The position numbers were made by a program, and so were the translations under genes. A stretch of 64,000 nt of DNA, taken from assembly GCA_030430845.1 (NCBI GenBank), contig JAUIKE010000020.1, forward strand, positions 1 to 64,000. Reading direction: 5' to 3'. Position 1 is the stretch's first letter. Each line of letters opens with the position of its first letter. Shown piece after piece: positions 1 to 8,235 of the stretch. Source of the DNA: Bacteroidia bacterium (GTDB lineage Bacteria > Bacteroidota > Bacteroidia > Chitinophagales > Saprospiraceae). A model generated the notes under the pieces. That model worked only from the letters and a program-made list of their open reading frames with translations. It was not told the DNA's origin and ran no database searches.

Positions 1-2
1 AG

Positions 3-539
3 CCTCGTAATTTTACAGATCAGGATCAGATTGATATCCAGACTGCGGTTCGGGATTCCATTCTGGCCATCTATGGCGATCAGGCCATCGACTTCTGGGC
101 GGGCTTGGCTACCCCCGACGGCATGGTCAATGAGCAATACGATTCTGGCGATGGAGTGCATGTTAATAATGACGGGCATTTTATTTTATTTGAGCAGGTC
201 CTGGCCAAGCAAATTGATACCTTGCCCTGCTCTCCACTTACCGGTATTTTCCAGCCAAGGGCCTATCAGCTTAATGAGGTGCAATTATACCCTAATCCAT
301 TCACCGACCAGGTTCAGGGAATCATGGAAGCCGAAGCAGCGGGTGAGTTGGGGATCTCGATATTCAATAACCTGGGGCAACTGGTAAAACATCAGAGGGT
401 CGCCATAGGAGGAGCAGGTGAATATACTTTTGCCCTGGAAGGGATGGGAGAACTGGCAACTGCTGCTTACTGGGTGAGAGTAATTTGGTCGTCAGAGGGA
501 AAAACAGGCATCAAAACCTTCCCTTTGATCAAGCGATGA
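3..539 (+). CDS. SGNH/GDSL-type hydrolase, C-terminal part, with T9SS sorting domain (5' end outside window)
   Basis: The reading frame is open from the left edge, so this is the C-terminal end of a longer protein. The segment DGVHVNNDGH fits the last SGNH-hydrolase block (catalytic Asp-x-x-His), followed by a helix that usually closes the domain. The last 80 residues (LYPNPFTDQVQ..., ending FPLIKR) look like a type A T9SS sorting domain, so the enzyme is probably exported across the outer membrane and anchored or released. The substrate, probably an ester, cannot be told. A long palindrome lies about 95 bp after the stop. Confidence 0.75.
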   Translation, partial: PRNFTDQDQIDIQTAVRDSILAIYGDQAIDFWAGLATPDGMVNEQYDSGDGVHVNNDGHFILFEQVLAKQIDTLPCSPLTGIFQPRAYQLNEVQLYPNPFTDQVQGIMEAEAAGELGISIFNNLGQLVKHQRVAIGGAGEYTFALEGMGELATAAYWVRVIWSSEGKTGIKTFPLIKR

Positions 540-979
540 GTCGGGACTCGGGGTTGTGCTAATTTGCAATTTTCCCAACACTTGACAATTATCATACTCC
601 AGCTTTATTTAATTTTAGTTATTATTGCCATATAAGATGAGGACGAATAATTTGGTGTGCGGGCGCACACCAAATTATTCGTCCTCATCTTTATCTTTAT
701 CTTTAACTTTATCTATATTTAGAAAAGAATAATAATTTATTCAAACGGGCGTTAGAAAATCGTTAAGGTTGAGCCTCGATTAAACATTTATCCATCTGCC
801 TTTCCTATGAGTTGGATGTAAAAAAAGTCAGGTAACCTGCGCACCCAATAGAAAAATGTTCATATTAAAATATAATTTATAAGATAATTGCTTTTATTAT
901 TCAAAGTGGTTTTACTAATATTGTACCGCCAAAGTAAAAGCGACTGTTTTAATCAAAAGCAAGCTTCAAAAACCTTCTT
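540..979. other. Intergenic region before porP
   Basis: This 440-bp AT-rich stretch holds the palindrome at 635-690 and the short CTTTAT repeats after it. The porP promoter should lie in 880-960, but I see no clear match to the Bacteroidota TAnnTTTG -7 box. Confidence 0.6.
635..690. repeat. Perfect 26-bp-arm palindrome downstream of the SGNH gene
   Basis: Arms at 635-660 and 665-690 are exact reverse complements with a GGGC loop. The palindrome is far longer than a normal terminator stem and has no clear T tract, though T-rich CTTTAT hexamer repeats follow at 689-718. It lies between two genes on the same strand and could stop transcription or be one of the palindromic elements scattered through the window. 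Confidence 0.85.
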
Positions 980-2032
980 ATGAAAAGTTTCAAAGCGTTT
1001 TGTGTAGGCTGTCTCGTTGCCTTGTGGATGGTGCCTCTAAGTGCACAGGATATTCATTTTTCCCAATTCTATCTGTCTCCACTGAACCTTAATCCCGCAT
1101 TGACCGGAGTAATGAACTGTAACACCCGCATCGTGGCCAACTATCGCAATCAGTGGGCCAGCGTTTTGCGCTCCAATGCATTTAATACTTATTCTGTTTC
1201 TTACGATCAGCGTATTGCTGCCGGCCGATATGATTATTTCGGTATTGGAGGTACTTTTTGGGGGGATCGTGCCGGAGAAGCGAATTTCTCTACCCTAACA
1301 GGTAAGGTGGCGCTTTCTTATAGCAAGAGAATGGGCGGTAGCGGAGATGAAGGCCAGTATTTGGTATTCGGATTGGAAGGAGGAGTTGCACAGCGAAGCA
1401 TCGACTTCCTCAATTTGAGATGGGGTACTCAGCATGATGGAGAGGGTGGATTCAATCCGAACCTGGATTCGCAAGAAGAAAAATTTGATCGCGATAACTT
1501 CTTATTTGCTGATATGGCAGCCGGCTTGTTGTGGTTTTCAGTTTTTGATAAGGGGCAGAATTTTTATATCGGTGGTGCCTATCATCACCTGAATCGGCCC
1601 AACCAGTCGTTTTCTTCCGAAGAAAATGACCTGCTGTTCAGTCGCTACACCATCCATGCAGGAGGTGAATTCCTGATCGGAGAAAAGTTAGGCCTGGTAC
1701 CTGGTGTTATTTATATGAAGCAAGGGCCTTCTTTCCAGTTAAATGCCGGAACCAGCTTCAAATTCCGCTTCAATCAGCGCGGTGGAGTTAATCAATCATT
1801 CCAGCTTGGTTTGTGGGGGCGCATGGCTAATAATCTGGACGCCGGTACCCTTACGGATGCGATCATTTTATCCACTCGCTTTGATTTTGACCAATTCAGC
1901 CTTGGGTTTAGCTATGATGTGAACATTTCTCCCTTGCAGCCTGCGAGTAACTCTCAGGGGTCTTTCGAATTTGCAATGGTCTATAAAATCTGTAGTGCCA
2001 GAAGAGTTGGGACTTACTGTCCTGAATTCTAA
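980..2032 (+). CDS. PorP/SprF family type IX secretion system membrane protein
   Basis: 350 aa. A signal peptide (residues 1-23, cut after LSAQ) is followed by the family's characteristic opening DIHFSQFYLSPLNLNPALTG and a conserved NYRNQWASV segment. The rest alternates glycine and aromatic residues as expected of an outer-membrane beta-barrel. PorP/SprF proteins help T9SS export and anchoring of particular cell-surface proteins and gliding adhesins, and genomes carry many paralogues, often next to a large T9SS client. No client lies downstream; the gene before it encodes a T9SS-exported hydrolase. It has its own strong terminator. Confidence 0.9.
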   Translation: MKSFKAFCVGCLVALWMVPLSAQDIHFSQFYLSPLNLNPALTGVMNCNTRIVANYRNQWASVLRSNAFNTYSVSYDQRIAAGRYDYFGIGGTFWGDRAGEANFSTLTGKVALSYSKRMGGSGDEGQYLVFGLEGGVAQRSIDFLNLRWGTQHDGEGGFNPNLDSQEEKFDRDNFLFADMAAGLLWFSVFDKGQNFYIGGAYHHLNRPNQSFSSEENDLLFSRYTIHAGGEFLIGEKLGLVPGVIYMKQGPSFQLNAGTSFKFRFNQRGGVNQSFQLGLWGRMANNLDAGTLTDAIILSTRFDFDQFSLGFSYDVNISPLQPASNSQGSFEFAMVYKICSARRVGTYCPEF

Positions 2033-2457
2033 TTTGAATTTATAAAAAATAAAAAGGCCCGGTGAACGAACTCACCGGGCCTTTTTATTTTTATACGACT
2101 ATCCTACAACTTTTTTTGCGATCTACACGTATGAAATTTTATTAGTATAGAAAAAAAATAAATATAGCTGGGTTGCAAAGTACTCTTAAAACAACTTCTT
2201 ACACAGGTTTGGAAATTGTAGATCCCAGGTATGTTAAAAAAAGGAAATATCACCGAAACTTCTCTATTCAAGAAAAATTTAATTAATTTGGCTTTAAAAT
2301 AGGGAGGAAACTACTAAGTGATCGTACACTTAGCTTAAAATCAATGATAACGCAGCTATTTCTACCCCTCCAGTGTTAAATTTCCAAGGTGATACAATAT
2401 TAAAATCAGGCTGCACGCTTTTTTAATTTAAAATTCTGTTTACCTAAAGTTTAATTT
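2033..2457. other. Intergenic region between porP and the bactofilin gene
   Basis: After the terminator at 2045-2092 there are about 365 bp of AT-rich sequence. I find no ORF, repeat or RNA motif I can name; it must contain the bactofilin promoter. Confidence 0.5.
2045..2092 (+). terminator. Terminator of porP
   Basis: A 21-bp perfect stem (2045-2065 / 2072-2092) with a six-base loop, GC core GGCCCGGTGA, A-run on the left and T-run on the right. It starts 13 bases after the porP stop and would work in both directions. Confidence 0.9.
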
Positions 2458-2946
2458 ATGTTTGGAAACAATAACAAGAAGGAGGTTACCAAATCCAAAT
2501 CGAGTTCGATAATTCCAACATCGGGTACCAACTCTCTGAACAGCCTTGTTCAGGGGACGATGGTGGAAGGAACCGTAACTTCGGATAGCGATATCCGTGT
2601 GGATGGTGTGATCAAAGGGAAACTCATCTGCAAAGCCAAGGTCATCATTGGCAATAGCGGAACCATCGAAGGAGAAGTGAAGTGCCGCTCGGCGGTGATC
2701 GAAGGGACTTTTAACGGCTCTATCGTTGTGGACGAACTACTGAATATCAGAGAAAGTGCCAAGATTAGCGGCGAGATTGCGACCAATAAACTGATCGTTC
2801 AATCAGGAGCCGTATTCAATGTTTCTTGTAATATGGGTGGAAAGAAAAATCTGGATAAAAACAGCTCCACTCAGCCTATTCTCAAAACCGTAAAACAAGA
2901 CACCGATAAAGTTGCAGGAGAACCAAAACCAGCAAGAGTCAAATAA
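2458..2946 (+). CDS. Bactofilin (polymer-forming cytoskeletal protein)
   Basis: 162 aa. Residues 1-35 are a polar tail. Residues 36-125 form the bactofilin beta-helix, seen as repeated turns such as GTVTSDSDIRVDGVIKGKL and GTIEGEVKCRSAVIEGTFNG. The C-terminus is lysine-rich. Bactofilins polymerise without nucleotide into membrane-associated filaments that localise cell-wall or polarity factors. The 3' end overlaps the next gene by 35 bp in another frame, which implies co-translation. In many Bacteroidota a bactofilin stands in front of the ATP-synthase genes, and the same start of that arrangement is seen here. Confidence 0.9.
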   Translation: MFGNNNKKEVTKSKSSSIIPTSGTNSLNSLVQGTMVEGTVTSDSDIRVDGVIKGKLICKAKVIIGNSGTIEGEVKCRSAVIEGTFNGSIVVDELLNIRESAKISGEIATNKLIVQSGAVFNVSCNMGGKKNLDKNSSTQPILKTVKQDTDKVAGEPKPARVK

Positions 2947-3163
2947 GCAGCCTGAAGACGGTAAGGAAACCGTCGATAAAGTCAGGACCTACACCAAATA
3001 CTCAGGAATGGCCTTCCAGATGGGAATAATTATTCTTGTCGGGACCCTGATCGGGAGAAAAATAGATAGCTATTTTGAGCTCGAAACACCCTGGGGAACA
3101 GTGGTCCTTGCACTACTCTCCATTTTTGCTGCACTCTATATCACGCTTAAGGATCTGAAGTAA
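2912..3163 (+). CDS. AtpZ/AtpI family F0F1-ATPase-associated membrane protein
   Basis: 83 aa with two membrane helices (residues about 34-50 and 58-78) and the family signature YTKYSGMAFQMG...GxxIGRKIDSYF near the first helix. AtpZ/AtpI proteins help assemble the c-ring or carry Mg2+ for F-type ATP synthase. The conserved N-terminal segment lies upstream of the first ATG (3008). With an in-frame stop at 2891-2893, the only usable start is TTG at 2912 inside the bactofilin gene, so the 35-bp overlap is probably real. atpB does not follow. Confidence 0.8.
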   Translation: MQENQNQQESNKQPEDGKETVDKVRTYTKYSGMAFQMGIIILVGTLIGRKIDSYFELETPWGTVVLALLSIFAALYITLKDLK

Positions 3164-3204
3164 AAAAATAATCGTACTTTTATCCTCAACTTTTATCATT
3201 CAAA

Positions 3205-3239
3205 CGGCAGGCGAAGAAACTCTGTTTTTTCGCCTGCCG
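3205..3239 (+). terminator. Hairpin between atpZ and the next membrane-protein gene
   Basis: Arms CGGCAGGCGAA (3205-3215) and its complement (3229-3239) enclose a 13-nt loop containing a T run. It may end transcription of the bactofilin-atpZ unit or act as an attenuator, since the next gene starts only 22 bp later. Confidence 0.6.
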
Positions 3240-3260
3240 CTTATTTATACCGACCGCATC

Positions 3261-3638
3261 ATGGAATCTAGAAAGTTTTTTATCCAATTGGCTATTTTGT
3301 CTCTTATCGTTGCCGTAATTGTATTTTTTCTGAATACTAATCCGCTTTTCCAACCCCACGCCCTTTTCTCCTGGGGAGGCTGGCTCTTTTTTATCCTACT
3401 GAGTATCGCCATGTACTATTTAGGTCAAAGAGCCGTGCAGAAAGAAAATAAGTACACTTTTACGAATGCTATTCTTGGCTTTACAATGGCCAAGCTCTTT
3501 ATTTCGGTGATTGCCATCGTAGGCTATTTCCTGATGGCGCGGCCGGAAAGCAAATTGTTCATCATACCCTTTTTCGCTATCTATTTTTCCTACACTATTT
3601 TCGAGACCTACTTCATGATGAAAATCAGCAAAACCTAA
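3261..3638 (+). CDS. Small four-helix membrane protein in ATP-synthase-like context
   Basis: 125 aa with four hydrophobic helices (about 8-25, 38-54, 68-90, 98-115), a short basic loop after helix 2 (GQRAVQKENKY) and a lysine-rich end. I do not recognise a named family with certainty. Its size, topology and position after AtpZ match the unnamed protein that often sits between atpZ and atpB in Bacteroidota, so an ATP-synthase assembly role is plausible. It is separated from atpZ by a hairpin and is not followed by atpB. Confidence 0.7.
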   Translation: MESRKFFIQLAILSLIVAVIVFFLNTNPLFQPHALFSWGGWLFFILLSIAMYYLGQRAVQKENKYTFTNAILGFTMAKLFISVIAIVGYFLMARPESKLFIIPFFAIYFSYTIFETYFMMKISKT

Positions 3639-3720
3639 GCCCGTTTTGTTTGCTTAGAAAAGCTTTCTGTATTAATTTTCGCGAGATGTTATTTCCATCC
3701 TTTATGTAAAACAAAACAAG

Positions 3721-4206
3721 ATGAAAAGCCAGGATTTTAAAGTCATCGTCAACGACACCTACGAATTTGAAGGTTTGGATGTGAATACTCTGGATATGAT
3801 CCAGTCAGAAGGGAAAGGACACTTTCATATTCTCAACGGGCCCAAGTCATACAAGGCAGAACTGGTAAATGCCAATTTTGATCAAAAAAAATGCAGCCTG
3901 AAAGTTAACGGCCGCCTTTATACCCTCGAATTTAAAGATCCAATGGATGTTCTGGTCAAAAAACTGGGCCTGTCAGCTGTAGCCGATCACGCCGTGAAAG
4001 AAGTCAAAGCGCCTATGCCCGGCTTAGTTTTGGATATCCAGGTTAATCCCGGCGATACCGTGGAAAAAGGAACGCCTCTGCTTATCCTGGAAGCCATGAA
4101 AATGGAGAATGTGATCAAATCACCTGGCGAAGGTGTGATCAAAGCAGTGGCAGTGGAGAAGGGAGCAGCCGTGGAGAAAAATGCCTTGTTGGTGGAGTTT
4201 GAATAA
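3721..4206 (+). CDS. Biotin carboxyl carrier protein (biotin/lipoyl attachment domain)
   Basis: 161 aa. Residues 1-80 form the variable N-terminal part usual for Bacteroidota carrier subunits. Residues 92-161 are a biotinyl domain with the canonical EAMKM motif, with Lys127 as the biotinylated residue, and hinge motifs APMPG and NPGDTVEKG. The protein would carry CO2 between a biotin carboxylase and an acyl-CoA or pyruvate/oxaloacetate carboxyltransferase; neither partner is in the window, so the complex cannot be named. Its last codon and stop lie within the left arm of a palindrome shared with the convergent dsbD. Confidence 0.88.
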   Translation: MKSQDFKVIVNDTYEFEGLDVNTLDMIQSEGKGHFHILNGPKSYKAELVNANFDQKKCSLKVNGRLYTLEFKDPMDVLVKKLGLSAVADHAVKEVKAPMPGLVLDIQVNPGDTVEKGTPLLILEAMKMENVIKSPGEGVIKAVAVEKGAAVEKNALLVEFE

Positions 4207-4246
4207 ATAAAAAAAGCGGCCATGCGGCCGCTTTTTTTATTTATTC
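4201..4246. terminator. Bidirectional palindromic terminator spanning both stop codons (biotin carrier / dsbD)
   Basis: Arms 4201-4221 and 4226-4246 are exact complements (21 bp) with loop ATGC. The left arm contains the last Glu codon and TAA stop of the biotin carrier gene. The right arm contains the dsbD stop (4237-4239). The A-run, GCGGCC and T-run pattern makes it a terminator on both strands. Confidence 0.9.
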
Positions 4247-6774
4247 AAATTTGTGTATGTGTCAACGCCACATTCCAAAAAGTTGGCATATTCCATTTTA
4301 TCAGGCGTGTACCCGACCGGCTTATTCAGTAACTTCCCGTCCGGGCTCATTAGTACGTAATAAGGCTGTGCGACCACATTGAAGTACGTAAACTGCAAAT
4401 GCGTCCACTTTTCTCCATAGGTCTCCAATACCTTTTTCTTACCGGTCCAATCCTCTACCGGGATCTGCTCATCCGCCGGTAAAGGCTTGCGATCATCAAC
4501 ATAAAGAGAAATCAGTACATAATCATCCTTCAGCAGGTCATACACTTCATTCTCTGGCCAGACATGCTCTTCCATCTTCCGGCAGTTCACACAGGCATAG
4601 CCCGTAAAGTCGATCATGACGGGCTTGTTGACCTCCTTGGCGTAGGTCAGGCCTTCCTTTAAGTCTTTAAAACAGTTGAGGTCCTGTGGGCAATCACAGG
4701 GGCGAAACCAACTGTAACAGGCAGGAGGCGCCAGGCCACTCAATAATTTTAAAGGACGGTAAGAGTTGGCTCTTTCGTCATATATAAACCCAGTGGCCAG
4801 GTAAATAGCAAAGGCGATTGAAGCGCCTCCCAAAATGATCCGGCCAATGGATAGTTTCTTAATCGGTGAATCATGCGGGAACTTGATTTTCCCAAACAAA
4901 TACAAACCCAGGCCAATAGCGATGATGATCCAAAGGCCGAGGAAAGGCTCCAGTTTTAAAATGCCCCAGTGTTTGACCAAATCCGCATTCGACAAGAATT
5001 TCAGGGCCAGGGCCAACTCGGCAAATCCAAGTACCACTTTGACGGTATTCAACCATCCTCCAGACTTTGGCAGGGTATTCATCCAGCCTGGGAAAGCAGC
5101 AAACAGTGCAAAAGGCAGGGCCAGGGCCAATCCAAATCCGCCCATACCGGTGGTCAGCTGCCAGGCGCCTCCGTCAGCTGTCAGCGCTCCGGCTAGTAAA
5201 GAACCCAGAATAGGACCGGTACAAGAGAAGGAAACCAAGGCTAGTGTCAAGGCCATAAAAAAGATGCCTAAAATACCTCCGATGCCTTCCGCCGAACTGG
5301 CTTTATTCGACCAGCTGGACGGCAGCGTCAGCTCGTAATAGCCGAAGAAAGAAAAAGCGAAGAAGAGGAAGATTATGAAAAAGGCCACATTTAGCCATGG
5401 GTTGGTAGAAATATTATTCAAAATACCGGAGTCCACACTTTCCAGTAAATGGAAAGGAACACTCAATAATAGGTAAATCAGCAATATGAAAAAGCCGTAG
5501 GTTGCTGCTTTGGTGATGCCTTTGCGCCGGGTCTGATCTTTTCCTTTCGTGAAAAAACTAACCGTCAGCGGGATCATCGGGAATACGCAAGGGGTCAGCA
5601 GAGCTACCAAGCCTCCTAAAAAGCCCAGTACAAAAATATTCCAAAGGCTGGTCTGAGAAATTTCTTCTTCCGGCTCTCCACACTGGCCCGGCGGATTGTC
5701 TAAGTTTGGCTTGTCCATGCCGAACACGGTAGCCAATGCACCGGCATCTTCGATGACGTCTATCTCCCCTTCAAAAGCGTCTGCTTCGGGGCCCACTAAA
5801 ACTTTGCTATTCGCAAAATCAATCAGGAAAGACACCGAAGAGGGAGGCAGGCAATGGCTGTCATCGCAGGCCATGCTGTAGACGTCCCCCTTGAGTATCT
5901 TTAATTCCTCCTCAGCTTTGAACTCCTGAGAAAAGGTAACCTGTTTTTTATACTTAGTAACATCAATATTAAAAATGGCGTCGAAGCCTGATATCCTTTC
6001 CGGCCCTTCTTCGGTTGGCTTACCGGCTAATTCAATACCCGCTTTTTCTTCAAACCCAATTTCGGTAGGAATAGGGCCGTCTTCTTCAATGAATTGAGAG
6101 TAGAGGTACCAGGTCTCTTTGATTTGAGCCGTTAAATTCAGGCGATAGTTACCGTTGTCTAATTGTTCTATGCTGCCGCTCCACTTAATAGGATGTTCCT
6201 TCTTAGCACCGGCTGCCGGAGGGTTAACCACATCCGGATTATCCAGAACGATGATCGGCTGGTCGCCCGACTCGATCTGGGGCGCATCCTGCATTTCGAT
6301 GGCGTCCTGAGCGTCCATTACAGCACGGTCGCCTAAAGAAATGGAAAATTCTTCAGTGGTCGGCGGCAGGCACTTTTCGTCATCACAGGCCATGTATTCG
6401 ATCTCCAGCTTGATGGGAATGGAAGGATCCTTGACTTTTACTCTCTGAGTAAATACAGCCTTATTCAGAAATTTTTTCACATTGATCTCAAAAACGGGGT
6501 CCATGCCCTCTTTGGATTTTCCTTCCTCTTTGGCTTTGCCCACTAATTCGTAATGACTGCCTTCTTCAAAGAAGAGCCCGGTAGGAATGGGGCCTCCATC
6601 ACCCACAAACTGGGAATAAATGTTCCAGCCCTCATCAATGACCGCTGTGAAGATCAGGTCGAATTCGGTGTCTGAAATCTGCTCAGTATTCTGCGACCAC
6701 TTGACCGGTATGGGCATTTGGGCCTGTACGTTGGTGAAAAACAGTGTGAGGATTAGTATGGATATGTATCTCAT
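4237..6774 (-). CDS. dsbD: Thiol:disulfide interchange protein DsbD with duplicated N-terminal domain
   Basis: 845 aa. After a signal peptide (1-18) come two copies of the DsbD-alpha-like domain (about 22-150 and 195-325), each with a conserved CDDxxCLPP pair (Cys130/135 and Cys303/308). Then follow eight or nine membrane helices of CcdA type (about 378-650) with redox cysteines in LTPCVFP (Cys396) and SFSCTGP, and a C-terminal thioredoxin domain with CVNC (Cys728, Cys731). DsbD moves electrons from cytoplasmic thioredoxin across the inner membrane to periplasmic proteins. The usual protein has one alpha domain. A free third copy is encoded just upstream on the same strand. Confidence 0.92.
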   Translation of the reverse strand: MRYISILILTLFFTNVQAQMPIPVKWSQNTEQISDTEFDLIFTAVIDEGWNIYSQFVGDGGPIPTGLFFEEGSHYELVGKAKEEGKSKEGMDPVFEINVKKFLNKAVFTQRVKVKDPSIPIKLEIEYMACDDEKCLPPTTEEFSISLGDRAVMDAQDAIEMQDAPQIESGDQPIIVLDNPDVVNPPAAGAKKEHPIKWSGSIEQLDNGNYRLNLTAQIKETWYLYSQFIEEDGPIPTEIGFEEKAGIELAGKPTEEGPERISGFDAIFNIDVTKYKKQVTFSQEFKAEEELKILKGDVYSMACDDSHCLPPSSVSFLIDFANSKVLVGPEADAFEGEIDVIEDAGALATVFGMDKPNLDNPPGQCGEPEEEISQTSLWNIFVLGFLGGLVALLTPCVFPMIPLTVSFFTKGKDQTRRKGITKAATYGFFILLIYLLLSVPFHLLESVDSGILNNISTNPWLNVAFFIIFLFFAFSFFGYYELTLPSSWSNKASSAEGIGGILGIFFMALTLALVSFSCTGPILGSLLAGALTADGGAWQLTTGMGGFGLALALPFALFAAFPGWMNTLPKSGGWLNTVKVVLGFAELALALKFLSNADLVKHWGILKLEPFLGLWIIIAIGLGLYLFGKIKFPHDSPIKKLSIGRIILGGASIAFAIYLATGFIYDERANSYRPLKLLSGLAPPACYSWFRPCDCPQDLNCFKDLKEGLTYAKEVNKPVMIDFTGYACVNCRKMEEHVWPENEVYDLLKDDYVLISLYVDDRKPLPADEQIPVEDWTGKKKVLETYGEKWTHLQFTYFNVVAQPYYVLMSPDGKLLNKPVGYTPDKMEYANFLECGVDTYTNLNK

Positions 6775-6986
6775 GCGCTTTTTATTTATATGTTGGCTAA
6801 ACAGCTTTTTCGGTTTTAACTGAATGAATGATCTTTAACGGGGAATTTTGGGCCGCTGAAAAACGCTGACCAGGCTGATTTTCGCTGTTGGATAATACTT
6901 TGTTTCAAATTTCGGTATCACAATTACAATTTTCGGCCAATCTGTATTTACCTTCCGTTAAAGGTTAATAACAATACGCTTTAACT

Positions 6987-7433
6987 TTATTCAGCTTGTA
7001 ATTCAAAAGGGATTTCTTTGGGGGGGAGGCATTTATGATCATCACATGTCATGAAGCGAACACTTCCTTCAAGGAATTCCAGGTCTTCGGCTTTAATTTT
7101 TTGGGAGAAAATAACCTTGCTGGCGTATTTGACAACATTCATTTCGAACATTTCATCGTAGCCTGCTACTTTTTTCCCTTCTTCTTCGATCTCGCCTATC
7201 ACCGAAACGTCTTCTGGATTCGAAAAGGAAACAGAGGTCCGAATCGGTCCCTCATCCGATTCCAGGTTGGCAGAATAGATGTACCAGCCGGTTTCGAGGA
7301 CGGCTGTCAGGCGCACTTCGTACTCATCGGAACCAAGGTCTTTCAATTCAAAATCCCACAGCACGGGGTCCATGATCTGTGCAGAGAGGCCCATGGGGAG
7401 GGCAAGTAATAGAACGGCTATCCAATTTTTCAT
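6987..7433 (-). CDS. Stand-alone DsbD-alpha-like periplasmic protein
   Basis: 148 aa: signal peptide (1-18, ending LSAQ) plus a single domain that aligns along its length with the two N-terminal domains of the neighbouring DsbD (VLETGWYIYSAN, GPIRTSVSF, then TCDDHKCLPPKE near the end). The two cysteines fit a reducible periplasmic pair. It lies 212 bp upstream of dsbD on the same strand and is probably transcribed with it, giving a third electron acceptor. It most likely arose from domain duplication. Confidence 0.85.
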   Translation of the reverse strand: MKNWIAVLLLALPMGLSAQIMDPVLWDFELKDLGSDEYEVRLTAVLETGWYIYSANLESDEGPIRTSVSFSNPEDVSVIGEIEEEGKKVAGYDEMFEMNVVKYASKVIFSQKIKAEDLEFLEGSVRFMTCDDHKCLPPKEIPFELQAE

Positions 7434-7462
7434 ACTGTTGTCGTTTTTGAAGATAAAGTTTT

Positions 7463-7523
7463 GAAGGAAGCAGGGCGAAAATATGCCCGCTACCGGCGGG
7501 CATATTTTCGCCCTGCTTCCTTC
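7463..7523. repeat. Perfect 28-bp-arm palindrome upstream of the DsbD-alpha gene
   Basis: Arms 7463-7490 and 7496-7523 are exact complements around a 5-nt loop. The palindrome begins 30 bp upstream of the start of the gene at 6987-7433, so it is in a promoter or leader position, not at the end of that gene. The upstream gene's end (7681) is a further 158 bp away. Confidence 0.85.
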
Positions 7524-7617
7524 GGTCTTCTTTCAGGCAACAAATATAAATGATTGGCAAGTGAAGTTTTGTGATGTAGTTGTGATTAATAAAAGATTAA
7601 CACGGGCTGCTTCGGGA

Positions 7618-7658
7618 GGGGTTGTGTAAAAAGTCCTTCGGCCTTTTCACACAACCCC
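7618..7658. repeat. Inverted repeat with the GGGGTTGTGTAAAAAG unit
   Basis: Arms 7618-7633 and about 7642-7658 pair with one mismatch around a CCTTCGG core. It lies 22 bp downstream of the FKBP gene (minus strand) and may terminate it. The arm sequence recurs near 15666, 15843-15857 and 43145-43165. Confidence 0.75.
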
Positions 7659-7680
7659 ATATTACCTTACCCAGTATGCT

Positions 7681-8106
7681 CTAAGGTTTTATTATTTCCA
7701 CCAGTTCAATATTATAAACCAAGGTGGAATCAGGAGAAAGAAATGTAGGATATTGTGTTCTCTTACTCAAAGAAGGCGGGACTATTAATTTTCGAACTTC
7801 TCCAACTCGCATTCCCCTAAGACCCTCATCAACACCTGCTATGGCCTGCCCGCCTCCCAGAAGAATTTTCGGGAGGTTTTTCATACCTTCTGTTGAGAAC
7901 AACTCTTTTCCATTCGTATATCCCATTCGTTCCTTGACAATGACCTCATCACCCTTTTTAGCTTTTGGCCCTTTACCCTCCTGTAGGATAAGGTATTTCA
8001 GGCCAGATTTTGTTTCTGTATAAACATTTTCCTGGGTTTTTTGATGTCCACATGCCATCAAAATAAAAAGGGTGAAGAAAAGAGCGGTGGCAAATTCTGA
8101 TTTCAT
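7681..8106 (-). CDS. FKBP-type peptidyl-prolyl isomerase, lipoprotein
   Basis: 141 aa. The N-terminus has a lipoprotein signal peptide with lipobox LMAC, so it should be anchored in a membrane and face the periplasm. Residues 35-141 match an FKBP domain: KGDEVIVKERMGYTNGKELF, GVDEGLRGMRVGEVRKLIVPP, and a final strand LVYNIELVEI. FKBPs speed cis/trans isomerisation of prolyl bonds in folding envelope proteins. The domain is compact, without the dimerisation helices of FkpA or Mip. It lies upstream of the DsbD block on the same strand and fits the theme of envelope protein folding. Confidence 0.85.
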   Translation of the reverse strand: MKSEFATALFFTLFILMACGHQKTQENVYTETKSGLKYLILQEGKGPKAKKGDEVIVKERMGYTNGKELFSTEGMKNLPKILLGGGQAIAGVDEGLRGMRVGEVRKLIVPPSLSKRTQYPTFLSPDSTLVYNIELVEIIKP

Positions 8107-8235
8107 TTTCTTGATTTGTGTACTTAATTTAAGTTGTATTGGTACGGTGGAACAAAAGTAAATTAATTATTCCCGGCCATTTTAAATCCTTCAGATACAG
8201 GACTTTCTTTGAAGTAAGGCACTGTAATGCTGGCA

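Noticed and set aside
4835-5338. 167-aa plus-strand ORF opposite dsbD, and similar antisense frames within other genes (e.g. 31794-32405, 40293-40718, 54104-54586)
   Set aside because: They lie fully antisense to well-supported genes, have no domain pattern, and exist because the sense codon usage leaves the opposite frame open.
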